43,589 nt of DNA, taken from positions 1-43,589 of the forward strand of contig JANXOM010000291.1 of the NCBI GenBank assembly GCA_025353585.1, read 5' to 3'. Position numbers and translations under genes: made by a program. Positions within the stretch are counted from its first letter, which is position 1; each line of letters opens with the position of its first letter. The notes beneath the pieces were generated by a model. The model did no database searches and had not been told where the DNA came from. It was given only the letters and a program-made list of their open reading frames with translations. Source of the stretch: Deltaproteobacteria bacterium. GTDB lineage: Bacteria; Myxococcota_A; Polyangia; Haliangiales; Haliangiaceae. Positions 8,219-16,593 of this stretch are shown one piece after another.

Positions 8219-9703
8219 TCAGGGCTGGGCGGGAGCGCGCGGCGCGCCGGCCTGCGCCGCGGCGGCGTCGTCACCGAGCGCATGGGCGAGCTGCGCGAGC
8301 GCGACACGCAGATCGACGCGGGCGTTGAGGGCGGTGATCCGCGCGCGCGTCAGGTCGGTCTGCGAGTCGACGAGCTCGACGGCGGTCGCGCGGTCGGCGG
8401 CGAGGAGCTCGCGGCGGACGCGGTAGCTCTCCTCGGCCGCGTTCAACCCCTTCTGGCTCGTGGCGAGCGAGTGGACGGCGAGGCTGACCGACTGCTGGGC
8501 GGCGAGGATCTCGATGCGCTGGCCGCGGACGACGTTCTCGCGGTCCGCGCGGAGCTCGGCGGTCTCGGCCTGCACGCGCGCGCGCGTGACCTTCGCGTTG
8601 ATCGCGTCGCCGAGCGTCCACGTGACCTGGACGCCCGCGAGCCACGTGAAGCGAAACTCGTCGACCTGCGGAAAGACGCGCTGGTTCGGGCGCGCATCTT
8701 CGACGGTCCCGAACGCGGACAGCTTCGGGTAGAGGTCCGCCTCGAAGGCGTCGTATTGCGCCTGCTTGGCCGTGAGCCCGAGGTCGATCGCCTTGAGGTC
8801 GAGCCGCCGATCGCTCGCGTGCTTGACGAGATCATCGAGCGAGACCGAGCCCGGTGCGCCGATGTCGCCGCGGATATCCTCGGCGATCGCGAGGGGCTCT
8901 CCGTCGGCCGCGCCGATGAGCAGGCGCAGCTGCTCCTCGCGCAGGGACTCGAGGTTCGCGAGCTGGTCGATCGTCTGCTCGGCCTCGGCCTCCTGGGACT
9001 CGATGCGCAGGAGGTCCGCCTTCGACAGACGCTGCGCGTCGGCGAGCGCCTGAGCCTGCTTGTACGTGGCCTGCACGTTCGCGAGCTGGCGCTTCGCCAC
9101 CATCACCTGCAGCCGCGCGCGGACCCATTCATAGAAGGCGAGCCGCGCATCCTCGCCCGCGTTCACGGCGCTCGAGAGCTGGCTAGCGCGCGCGCTCTCG
9201 ATGTTGCGGTTCGCCGTCACGAGGAGGCGCGGGAAGCGAAAGAGATAGTCGGAGAGCGGGATCGTGGCCGTGGCCACGAGGTCGTACGAGTTCTGGAGCG
9301 ACGTGATGTTGAAGCTCTGGGTGCCGACCGGGATCACGAACGGGGTGATGAAGGAGAGCCGCGTGTAGCTCGCCTTTGCCTGGACGTAGGGGACGCGCGC
9401 GAGCGACGCCTGTTCGCGCGCGACGATCGCGACGCCGAGCTCGGCGACCCGGCGGCGCACGTCGGGTGACGCCGCGCCGGCGCGGGCTGCCGCCTGGTCG
9501 GCGGTCAGGCCCGACGTCCCGAACAGCGCGTCGAGATCCTTGTCGAAGTTGGCCATGTCGTCGGGGACAGGCGCGGGCGCGGCGGCTGGCGCCGTCGGTG
9601 CGGGTGCGGCTTTCGCGGGCGGACGCGGTGCGGGCTGAGCGGAGACCGGGGCGGCCGCGAGCACGATCGCCGCGAGCAAGGACGTACGGAGCAAACGCGT
9701 CAT
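8219..9703 (-). CDS. TolC-family outer-membrane efflux channel
   Basis: The protein has 494 residues. It begins at ATG 9703 (TTG 9715 and GTG 9712 are weaker alternatives) with a signal peptide ending PVSAQ, then a Pro/Ala linker. The body shows two repeats of long alpha-helical hairpins separated by strand segments (for example SFNITSLQNSYDLVATATIPLS and VQVTWTLGDAINAKV), as in the TolC/OMF trimer fold. Helix-rich stretches such as ATYKQAQALADAQRLSKADLLRIESQEAEAEQ are characteristic. It is the first gene of the RND operon; 154 bases separate it from the adaptor, longer than the other junctions, so an internal promoter is possible. It is transcribed divergently from the histidine kinase at 9853. 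Confidence 0.9.
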   Translation of the reverse strand: MTRLLRTSLLAAIVLAAAPVSAQPAPRPPAKAAPAPTAPAAAPAPVPDDMANFDKDLDALFGTSGLTADQAAARAGAASPDVRRRVAELGVAIVAREQASLARVPYVQAKASYTRLSFITPFVIPVGTQSFNITSLQNSYDLVATATIPLSDYLFRFPRLLVTANRNIESARASQLSSAVNAGEDARLAFYEWVRARLQVMVAKRQLANVQATYKQAQALADAQRLSKADLLRIESQEAEAEQTIDQLANLESLREEQLRLLIGAADGEPLAIAEDIRGDIGAPGSVSLDDLVKHASDRRLDLKAIDLGLTAKQAQYDAFEADLYPKLSAFGTVEDARPNQRVFPQVDEFRFTWLAGVQVTWTLGDAINAKVTRARVQAETAELRADRENVVRGQRIEILAAQQSVSLAVHSLATSQKGLNAAEESYRVRRELLAADRATAVELVDSQTDLTRARITALNARVDLRVALAQLAHALGDDAAAAQAGAPRAPAQP

Positions 9704-9840
9704 GACGCGCACCAAAGCACCGGCCGTGCCACGTCGTCCAGGGCCCGGCCTTGCGAGATGACGCAGGGTTGCCGATCAGATGTCGGCTGGCCATACAGCG
9801 GACCGTCACGAAACGCGACCACCGGTTGCCGCTTGCCGGC

Positions 9841-9846
9841 TATAAG
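9841..9846 (+). promoter_or_regulatory. -10 element (TATAAG) of the histidine kinase gene
   Basis: TATAAG ends six bases before ATG 9853 (GTG 9850 is in the same frame). No convincing -35 hexamer is seen at the usual distance. A five-base inverted repeat (GCCGA at 9771, TCGGC at 9783) lies upstream in the 149-base divergent region shared with the TolC gene. Confidence 0.45.
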
Positions 9847-9852
9847 TAGGTG

Positions 9853-11247
9853 ATGGCCAGCGTTACGGTGGGTGCCGCGACATGTGCGACGGCTGGCACG
9901 ACGCTGGCAACGAAGAGCGGCGTGCTCGACCCTCGACCCGCGGACGTCTGGCGTCACAAGCGCGACCAGCTGCTCGTCGAGGACGCGCGCGACACCTCGC
10001 GCTGGATCATGGCGGTCGGCGCGCTGCTGCACCTGGCTACGGTCGGCATTCTCTACGCGTCGGGGTACCCGCTCTGGCGCGTGATCGCCTGCGGCGCGTC
10101 CTTCGTGGTGTTCACGTGCACGCACAAGGGGCTGATCCGGTACGCGCGCGCATGTCAGCGGGTCGACTCCGCGATCATCGGGATCAACGTCTCGGCGCAG
10201 GTCTTCATCGTCGGCTGCGCGATGCTCACGGGCGGCATCCACTCGCCGTTCGTCGTCAGCCTCGTGATGCCGTCCATCGTCTCGCTGCTCTTCTTTGGCC
10301 CGCACGCGGCCGCGCGCTGGATGGCGGTCGGCAACGCGCTGCTCGTCATCGCCATGGTGTCGCTGCCGGAGTCTGTCGTCGGGCCGAGCGTCGACAACAC
10401 CGGCTACACGCTCGTGGCGCTCCTGAACTTCGCGGGCAACGTGAACATGCTGCACTCGATGGTCGCGAAGCTCACCGGCGCGGCGCACCGCGCGGGCCAA
10501 TCGATGGCGTGCCTCCGCGAGGAGCGCGTCACGGAGGCGGAAGCCCAGCTGCGACGGCTGCAGGGCGTGGGCGCGAAGGTCGCGCACGAGCTGAAGAACC
10601 CGCTCGCGTCCATCAAGGGCCTCTGCCAGCTCGTGGCGCGAACGCCGGCGAGCGAGCGCACGCAGGACCGGCTCGCGGTCGTGGCGTCGGAGATCAGCCG
10701 GATGGAGACCATCCTCAGCGAGTACCTCTCGTTCTCGCGGCCGCTCGAGGACCTCAAGCCGGAGTCGGTGGACCTCACGGCGATCGCGAAGGACGTCATC
10801 GACGTGCTCGCCGGTCGCGCGGATCAGGCGGGCGTGGGGCTCGCGCTCGCCGGCAACGAGGCCCGCGCGCAGGGCGACCCGCGGCGGCTCAAGGAGGCGC
10901 TCATCAACCTCGTGAGCAACGCGATCGAGGCGACGCCCGACGGCGGTGCCGTGGCGCTCCGCGTCGCGCGGACGCCGGCGACGGTGACGCTCGAGGTCGC
11001 GGACACCGGGCGCGGCATCTCGACCGAGGATCTCGATCGGCTCGGCACGTCGTTCTTCACGACGCGACCCGGCGGCACGGGGCTCGGCGTGGTACTCGCG
11101 CAGAGCGTGATCACCCAGCACGGCGGAACGCTTCACTACGCGAGCCACCTCGGCCGCGGCACAACGGCGACCATCACCCTACCCGTCGCCCCGCGGGCGA
11201 CGCCCGAGACCAGCCCGCGCGCGGCGATCGTCGAGGCCCGGGCTTGA
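9853..11247 (+). CDS. Membrane sensor histidine kinase (NtrB-like HisKA class)
   Basis: The protein has 464 residues. The N-terminal 220 residues hold about six hydrophobic helices (the first near WIMAVGALLHLATVGILYASG, later SLVMPSIVSLLFFG and WMAVGNALLVIAMV) with no large periplasmic loop, so sensing is probably within the membrane. A short coiled coil leads into the HisKA box VAHELKNPLASIKG, with phospho-acceptor His245. The ATPase domain has the N box (NLVSNAIEA), G1 (DTGRGIS) and G2 (GGTGLG). It is followed after 49 bases by its probable cognate sigma-54 response regulator. The signal is unknown. The kinase is divergent from one efflux operon and close to a second, but no direct link is shown. 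Confidence 0.93.
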   Translation: MASVTVGAATCATAGTTLATKSGVLDPRPADVWRHKRDQLLVEDARDTSRWIMAVGALLHLATVGILYASGYPLWRVIACGASFVVFTCTHKGLIRYARACQRVDSAIIGINVSAQVFIVGCAMLTGGIHSPFVVSLVMPSIVSLLFFGPHAAARWMAVGNALLVIAMVSLPESVVGPSVDNTGYTLVALLNFAGNVNMLHSMVAKLTGAAHRAGQSMACLREERVTEAEAQLRRLQGVGAKVAHELKNPLASIKGLCQLVARTPASERTQDRLAVVASEISRMETILSEYLSFSRPLEDLKPESVDLTAIAKDVIDVLAGRADQAGVGLALAGNEARAQGDPRRLKEALINLVSNAIEATPDGGAVALRVARTPATVTLEVADTGRGISTEDLDRLGTSFFTTRPGGTGLGVVLAQSVITQHGGTLHYASHLGRGTTATITLPVAPRATPETSPRAAIVEARA

Positions 11248-11296
11248 GCTGCCCCCCGAGGCCCTCGGCCACGGGAACCGTGGGCGGGGACGCGGC

Positions 11297-12688
11297 GTGA
11301 GCTGCGTTCTACTAGTCGACGACGAGCCCGGTGTCCTGTTCACGCTCTCCGAGCTCCTCACGGAGCGCGGCCACCGCGTGATCACGGCGAAGAGCGGGCT
11401 CGATGCCCTCGACAAGCTCGACGACGCCGACGCGGTGATCACCGATCTGTCCATGCCCGGCATGGACGGGCTCGAGCTCATGGCGCAGATCGCCACGCGC
11501 GATCCAGCGCTGCCGGTGATCCTCCTGACGGCGCATGGGAGCGAGCGCGTGGCCGTCGCGGCGATCAAGCAGGGCGCGTACGATTACCTCGCCAAGCCAT
11601 TCGACATCGACGAGGTCGCGGTCACGATCGGCCGCGCCCTCGAGACGCGCCGGCTGCGCGTGGACAACCGCCGGCTCGCGGCCGAACAGACGCTCGGGCG
11701 CCGCATCGTCGGCGCGAGCAAGTCGATGCGCCGCCTCCTCGAGGCCACGGGCCGCGTCGCCGGGCGTGACGTCACCGTCCTCGTGCGCGGCGAGACGGGC
11801 ACGGGCAAGGAGTTCGTCGCCGAGCTCCTGCACGCGCAATCCGCGCGCGCGAAGAACCCGCTGGTGCGCTTCAACTGCGCCGCCCTGCCCGCGGACCTCG
11901 CGGACGCCGAGCTCTTCGGCCACGTGAAGGGCGCGTTCACCGGCGCCACGAATACGCGCCCCGGCTACTTCTCGCAGGCCAACGGCGGCACGCTGATCCT
12001 CGACGAGGTCGGCGAGCTACCGCCGCTCGTGCAGGCCAAGCTCCTGCGCGCGCTGCAGGAGGGCGAGATCCAGCCCGTCGGCTCGGGCCGCATCGACAAG
12101 GTCGACGTGCGCGTCGTCGCGGCGACGAACCGCGATCTCGCGGCCGACGTGAAGGCAGGCTCGTTCCGCGAGGATCTCTACTACCGCCTCGCGGTCGTCG
12201 AGCTCGTCGTGCCGCCGCTGCGCGATCGCAAGGACGACATCCCGGCGCTCGCGGAGGAGTTCGCGCGCCGCTACGGGGACAAGTTCGGCCTGGGGCCCAT
12301 CACCCTCGAGCCGGGGCTCGTCAGCGAGCTCGTCGGATCCGACTGGCCGGGCAACGTGCGCCAGCTCGAGAACACGATCGCGCGCATGGCCGCGCTGTCG
12401 GCAGGTAACACGATCGGCCTCGCCGACCTCCACGCCGCCGGCGAGCCGGGCTCCCACTCCTCGGCCTCGCTCCCGATCGCCGAGCCCGAGCCGCAGGACG
12501 ACCACCCGTCCGACGCGCGCGGCGGGCCATCGCTCAAGGAACAAGTCGAGGCCTTCGAGCGCGGCCTCGTGGCGCGTGCGCTCGAGGCGACCACCGGCAA
12601 CCAGTCCGAAGCGGCACGCCGCCTCGGCGTCAGCCGCGTGACGCTCATCGACAAGATGAAGAAGTACGGCCTGCAGCCGAAGCGCTGA
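11297..12688 (+). CDS. Sigma-54-dependent response regulator (NtrC/AtoC class)
   Basis: The protein has 463 residues and starts at GTG 11297. The receiver domain (1-115) has the acidic pair in VDDEP, phospho-acceptor Asp50 in ITDLSMPGMDG, the conserved Thr in LLTAHG and the Lys of AKPF. The AAA+ domain (about 135-365) shows Walker A GETGTGKE, the sigma-54-contacting loop GAFTGA at 212-217, Walker B LILDEVGEL and the arginine-finger region. The C-terminus is a Fis-type helix-turn-helix (NQSEAARRLGVSRVTLIDKMKKYGL). It should activate RNA polymerase with sigma-54 when phosphorylated by the upstream kinase. Its stop codon abuts the stop of the converging glycosyltransferase within a 12-base palindrome (12683-12694). 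Confidence 0.95.
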   Translation: MSCVLLVDDEPGVLFTLSELLTERGHRVITAKSGLDALDKLDDADAVITDLSMPGMDGLELMAQIATRDPALPVILLTAHGSERVAVAAIKQGAYDYLAKPFDIDEVAVTIGRALETRRLRVDNRRLAAEQTLGRRIVGASKSMRRLLEATGRVAGRDVTVLVRGETGTGKEFVAELLHAQSARAKNPLVRFNCAALPADLADAELFGHVKGAFTGATNTRPGYFSQANGGTLILDEVGELPPLVQAKLLRALQEGEIQPVGSGRIDKVDVRVVAATNRDLAADVKAGSFREDLYYRLAVVELVVPPLRDRKDDIPALAEEFARRYGDKFGLGPITLEPGLVSELVGSDWPGNVRQLENTIARMAALSAGNTIGLADLHAAGEPGSHSSASLPIAEPEPQDDHPSDARGGPSLKEQVEAFERGLVARALEATTGNQSEAARRLGVSRVTLIDKMKKYGLQPKR

Positions 12689-14008
12689 TCAGCGGGCGCG
12701 CGACGCGGCGCGATCGGCGATGGCGCCGAGGTACTCGCCGCGGACGCGGTCGACGATGGCCGACCAGTCGTACTGGCGGGCGCGCTTGCGGTTCAGCTCC
12801 CCGAGGTGGCGGCGGGTCGTCGCGTCGAGGGACACGACGTGATCGAGGGCGCCCGCGAGAGAGCTCGCGTCGCCGGGCTTCGCGAGTACGACGCCCGGGC
12901 CCTGGGCGACCGCGCGATAACCGTCGATGTCGGAGCAGACCACCGGCTTGCCGGCTGCCATCGCCTCGATGAGCACGATGCCGAACGACTCGCCGCCGGT
13001 GGACGGCGCGACGAACGCATCGCACCCGCGGTAGAGCTCGGCGAGGCGCTCGTTGTCCACCGCGCCGTGATACGTGAGGCCCGGCAGCGGCGGCGGCGCC
13101 GCGGCCGCGCCCTGCTCGCCGACGACATCGAGCGTGACATCGCTCCGGCGCGTCCGCAGCTCGCGGTACGCGTCGAACAGAAACTTCGCGCCCTTGCGCG
13201 CATCGCCGATCCGGCCGACGAACAGGAGCTTCACGGGCCCGCCGGCCGCGCGGCCAGGCGCCGCGCTCGCGCCCGCGCCGAGCGCAAAGCGCGCCGACGA
13301 GACGCCGTTGGGGATGATCTCGAGCGGCCGCTTCCAGACGACCGACGCGTAGTCCTGCGCGGCCGTGGAGACAGCGATGCCGCGCTGGAACCACGGGAAC
13401 AAGGTCCGACTCCAGCCCTGCCGCGCCCAGCGCAGCATGCGGCTCTCGTGCTCCATGTACGCGTGGAACGTGGCGACGTGGGCGACGTCGCGGGAGAACC
13501 ACGTGGACCAGTACGAGAGCGACGGCTGCAGCGGCTCGTGGACATGGACCACGTCGAAGCGGTTGGCGCGGAAGTACGTCCGGACGGCCAGCGGCGAGAC
13601 GAAGATCCCGAGCATGTTGTCGGAGCCGTTGGCCACCACGTTGACCACGCCGCCGAACGAGTGCATGTGCGGGTCGTCGATCGGCCTGGAGGACGGGCCC
13701 ACGATCGTGACGTCGTCGCCGCGCGCGCGGAGGGCTGCCGCCAAATCGACAGCGTGTTGTTTGACACCACCGCCCGGCGCCGCCAGGTCATACGTCACGA
13801 GCATGCAGACGCGGAGCCGCTCGGCCGGGTCCCGGGCCACCGCGGGCGCCATCGCCTCGGCAACATTGCCGATATTGGAGCCCCGCGGCATCACGTCCCG
13901 AAGATCGAGGGCTGATACGCGCTGCATCATCGCTTCGACCTGAGCAAAGCTCGTACCAGCGTCGACCCCAGCTGGCTGGTCATTTGAGTGGGGCGATCCT
14001 GTACGCAT
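12689..14008 (-). CDS. GT4-family glycosyltransferase
   Basis: The protein has 439 residues. ATG 14008 is chosen because a good GGAG ribosome site lies about six bases upstream; GTG 14023 is an in-frame alternative. After about 60 non-conserved residues the first Rossmann domain begins (RVCMLVTYDLAAPGGGVKQHA, the glycine-rich acceptor-side loop, then VVHVHEP). The second domain has KLLFVGRI for the donor site and the E-x7-E motif in ESFGIVLIE, followed by AMAAGKPVV. This is the retaining GT4 fold, closest in appearance to phosphatidylinositol mannosyltransferase-like enzymes, though acceptor and sugar are not readable. It starts 42 bases after the TolC-like gene on the same strand and could be the last gene of that operon. 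Confidence 0.88.
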   Translation of the reverse strand: MRTGSPHSNDQPAGVDAGTSFAQVEAMMQRVSALDLRDVMPRGSNIGNVAEAMAPAVARDPAERLRVCMLVTYDLAAPGGGVKQHAVDLAAALRARGDDVTIVGPSSRPIDDPHMHSFGGVVNVVANGSDNMLGIFVSPLAVRTYFRANRFDVVHVHEPLQPSLSYWSTWFSRDVAHVATFHAYMEHESRMLRWARQGWSRTLFPWFQRGIAVSTAAQDYASVVWKRPLEIIPNGVSSARFALGAGASAAPGRAAGGPVKLLFVGRIGDARKGAKFLFDAYRELRTRRSDVTLDVVGEQGAAAAPPPLPGLTYHGAVDNERLAELYRGCDAFVAPSTGGESFGIVLIEAMAAGKPVVCSDIDGYRAVAQGPGVVLAKPGDASSLAGALDHVVSLDATTRRHLGELNRKRARQYDWSAIVDRVRGEYLGAIADRAASRAR

Positions 14009-14050
14009 TGACGGCTCCTGCACGGGGATCCAACACCCGACGTCGAGTCT

Positions 14051-15385
14051 TCACCGTGCGCTCGCGCTCGGGATATCTCCCATGGCTCGGGCGAGCGCCA
14101 CCAACGCGACGTAGTAGTCATACCTCGCGACGGCGAACTGGAGCCGGCCGCGCGCGACGTCGGTCTCGGCGTCGAGCACGTCGGTCGTGGTCGAGGCCCC
14201 GGCATCGAAGCGGACCTTCTGGAGGCGATACGCCTCCTCGGCGGTCTTCACCTGGGTATCGGCGAGCGCGAGCGCGTCGAAGCCCGCGTGGGCGTCGAGC
14301 CAGCGCCGGCGGACGTCGAGCTTCACCTGGTCGATCAGGTTGCCCGAACCGAGGCGCGCGGAGGCTTGCTCGTGCTCGGCGGAGATCACGTTCGCGTGAA
14401 CGCCACCCCAGTCGAAGACGTTCCACGCGGCCGTGAGCCCCAGGAACTCTGCGTTCGCCGGCTGGAACGGTTGGACACCGCTCGTGTGCAGATATACGCC
14501 CTGCAGCCGGACGTCCGGAACGTACAGCTCGCGCGCCGCGGTGCGGCTCTGGTCGGCGGCGGCGACGCGCTCGGCCGCCGCGTGGAGCTCCGGCCGCGCC
14601 TGGAGCGCGCGCTGCTGCGCCTGCTCGATCGAGAGCGAGAGCGGCGGCGGCGGCGTGGGGAGATCGTCGGCGATCGCGACGTCGGTGCCGTCCGGCAACC
14701 CGAGCTGGACGACGAACCCGCCGAGCGCCGCGTCGGCCGTGGCCCGGGCGTGGATCGCTTGCTGCTCCGCGGCGGCCTTCGCCGACTTGAAGCGCAGGAC
14801 GTCGATGTCGGTGAACGTGTCGGCGGCGCGCAGCTTCTCCGCGCGGTCGAGCTCGGCCTGGATCTGCGCGACGGACTTCGTGGCGACCTCGAGGACCCCG
14901 CGCGCCGACAGCACGCGCAGGTACCCGTCCGCGGTGCGGTACGCGACGTCGAGGCGCGCGCGGTTGTAGTCGTCCTTCGCGGCGGTCGCGGCGTGGCGCG
15001 CGGCGCCGACGACCTCGGACAGATACGCGAGCCCGGTCAGCGGCTGCGACAGCGAGACGGACGTGCTGGTCGTCAACGTGTTGTAGAGCGTGAAGACGAC
15101 GGGGTTGCCATCGGCGTCCTTGCCGAACGGCAGCTTGTACGGCTCCGCGTAGACGTGCGCATCGAACTCCGCGTGCAGCGCCGGGAGGCGCTTCGCGGAG
15201 GCGATATCGACCCGCGTCTCGGCGGTCGCCTGCGCCTCGGCGGCGATGGCAACATCGGGGTTCTTGCCCAGCGCGAGCTCGATGGCGCTCTGGAAGGTGA
15301 GCGTGCGCGGCGCGTCCGCGTGCGCCGCGGAGGAGCGGACGAGGAGGAGCGCGGCGAGCGCCACGGCGATTCGGATAGCTGTCAT
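14051..15385 (-). CDS. TolC-family outer-membrane channel of the MFS efflux operon
   Basis: The protein has 444 residues with a clean signal peptide (LAALLLVRSSAAHADA). LTFQSAIELALGKNPDVAIA is the usual OMF opening. Two helical hairpin repeats follow, with the second-repeat signature LSIEQAQQRALQARPELHAA and the strand LGLTAAWNVFDWGG. ATG 15385 follows an AGG-containing site and starts 12 bases after the adaptor stop. It is probably the outer-membrane exit duct for the EmrAB-like pump encoded just upstream. It differs clearly from the TolC homologue at 8219, so the two efflux systems each have a dedicated channel. Confidence 0.9.
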   Translation of the reverse strand: MTAIRIAVALAALLLVRSSAAHADAPRTLTFQSAIELALGKNPDVAIAAEAQATAETRVDIASAKRLPALHAEFDAHVYAEPYKLPFGKDADGNPVVFTLYNTLTTSTSVSLSQPLTGLAYLSEVVGAARHAATAAKDDYNRARLDVAYRTADGYLRVLSARGVLEVATKSVAQIQAELDRAEKLRAADTFTDIDVLRFKSAKAAAEQQAIHARATADAALGGFVVQLGLPDGTDVAIADDLPTPPPPLSLSIEQAQQRALQARPELHAAAERVAAADQSRTAARELYVPDVRLQGVYLHTSGVQPFQPANAEFLGLTAAWNVFDWGGVHANVISAEHEQASARLGSGNLIDQVKLDVRRRWLDAHAGFDALALADTQVKTAEEAYRLQKVRFDAGASTTTDVLDAETDVARGRLQFAVARYDYYVALVALARAMGDIPSASAR

Positions 15386-15397
15386 AAAAACCTGGAC

Positions 15398-16588
15398 CTA
15401 CCTGAGGTGAACCGTAACTTCGGCGGACAAGCCAGCGTTGAGGCGCGCGATATCCTGGCCATCGGCCCAGGTGATCTTCACCGGCACGCGCTGGACGACC
15501 TTGACGAAGTTGCCGGTCGAGTTGTCGGGCGGCATCAGCGAGAACCGCGCGCCGGTCCCGGCCGCGACGCTATCGACGGTGCCGCGGAGCTTGCCGCCGA
15601 CCGCGTCGACCTCGATCTCGACCTCGTCCCCGGGCCGGATGCGACCCATCTGCGTCTCCTTGAAGTTCGCGACGACGTAGGTCTTCGCGGGCACGACCAT
15701 CAGGACGGTCGTGCCCGGGGACACCATCTGGCCGTCGTGCACGGCGAGGCGCGACGCGAAGCCGTCGACGGGCGCGACGATCCGCGTGTAGCCGAGCTGG
15801 AGCTTGACCGCGTCGAGGGCGGCTTGCGCGCTCGCCACGCGGGCGTGCGCCAGCTTGCTGCTCGCCGTGGCGGACGCGACCTGCTGGTCGACGGGTGCGC
15901 TCTGCTGGACCTTGCCCTGCGCCTCGGCGATGCGGCTCTCGGCGAGGGCCTGCATGTCGCGGGCGGCGGCGAGGTTCGCGACGGCGCTGTCCACGGCCGC
16001 GCGCGCGCTGTCTCGGGCCGACTGCGCGGACTCGAGGGCCTGCGCCGTGACCGCGCCCTGGTCGTGCAACGTCCTGGCGCGGACGAGGTCACCCTCGGAT
16101 TTCGTGAGCTCGCTCTGGGCGCGGGCGACCTGGGCCGTGTTCGCCTGGACCTGCGCCGCGGCCGAGCGCACCGAGGCGCCGGTCCCTTGCAGCTGGGCGC
16201 GCGCCGAGGACAGCCCGCCGGCGGACGTGGACTTGACGATGTCCACCTGGGCGTCGGCGGACTCGGCCTGGGCCTTCGCCGCGTCGAGATCGGCAGAGCC
16301 CGCCGCCACGCGCGCCGCGATATCGGCCGGGTCGATCTCGGCGAGCACCTGCCCGGCCTTGACCGCCGCGTTGTCGGCGACCTTCATGTGCAGGACGATG
16401 CCGCCGACGCGCGAGGCGACCGGCACGACGTCGGCGTCGACCTGCGCGTCGTCGGTCGACACGAGGTCCTTCGTCATGTACGCGCGCACGAAGTACGCGC
16501 CGAGGACGACGGCGACGATCGCCAAGAGGATCGCGTACGCGCGGCCGGACTTCTTCTTGGGCGGGGTGGGAGGCGTCAGTTCGGGCAT
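15398..16588 (-). CDS. EmrA-like periplasmic adaptor (HlyD family)
   Basis: The protein has 396 residues. ATG 16588 has GGAG within the stop region of the MFS gene, only five bases away, indicating tight coupling. A short Pro/Lys-rich cytoplasmic N-terminus precedes one transmembrane helix (AYAILLAIVAVVLGAYFV). The lipoyl half (TDDAQVDADVVPVASRVGGIV) follows, then a very long Ala/Gln-rich helical hairpin (about residues 95-235), the lipoyl return (LGYTRIVAPVDGFASRLAVHDGQMVSPG) and the C-terminal beta-barrel. The anchored N-terminus and the TDDAQVD motif are characteristic of EmrA/FarA-type adaptors that work with DHA2 pumps. The same frame stays open far upstream inside the MFS gene, but that is an artefact. 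Confidence 0.92.
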   Translation of the reverse strand: MPELTPPTPPKKKSGRAYAILLAIVAVVLGAYFVRAYMTKDLVSTDDAQVDADVVPVASRVGGIVLHMKVADNAAVKAGQVLAEIDPADIAARVAAGSADLDAAKAQAESADAQVDIVKSTSAGGLSSARAQLQGTGASVRSAAAQVQANTAQVARAQSELTKSEGDLVRARTLHDQGAVTAQALESAQSARDSARAAVDSAVANLAAARDMQALAESRIAEAQGKVQQSAPVDQQVASATASSKLAHARVASAQAALDAVKLQLGYTRIVAPVDGFASRLAVHDGQMVSPGTTVLMVVPAKTYVVANFKETQMGRIRPGDEVEIEVDAVGGKLRGTVDSVAAGTGARFSLMPPDNSTGNFVKVVQRVPVKITWADGQDIARLNAGLSAEVTVHLR

Positions 16589-16593
16589 GGGCT

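Noticed and set aside
3763-8328. Plus-strand open frame of 1,521 codons opposite the RND pump and adaptor genes
   Set aside because: It is rich in Arg, Asp, Glu and His with no domains, as expected from the antisense of high-GC genes; the minus-strand genes carry all family motifs.
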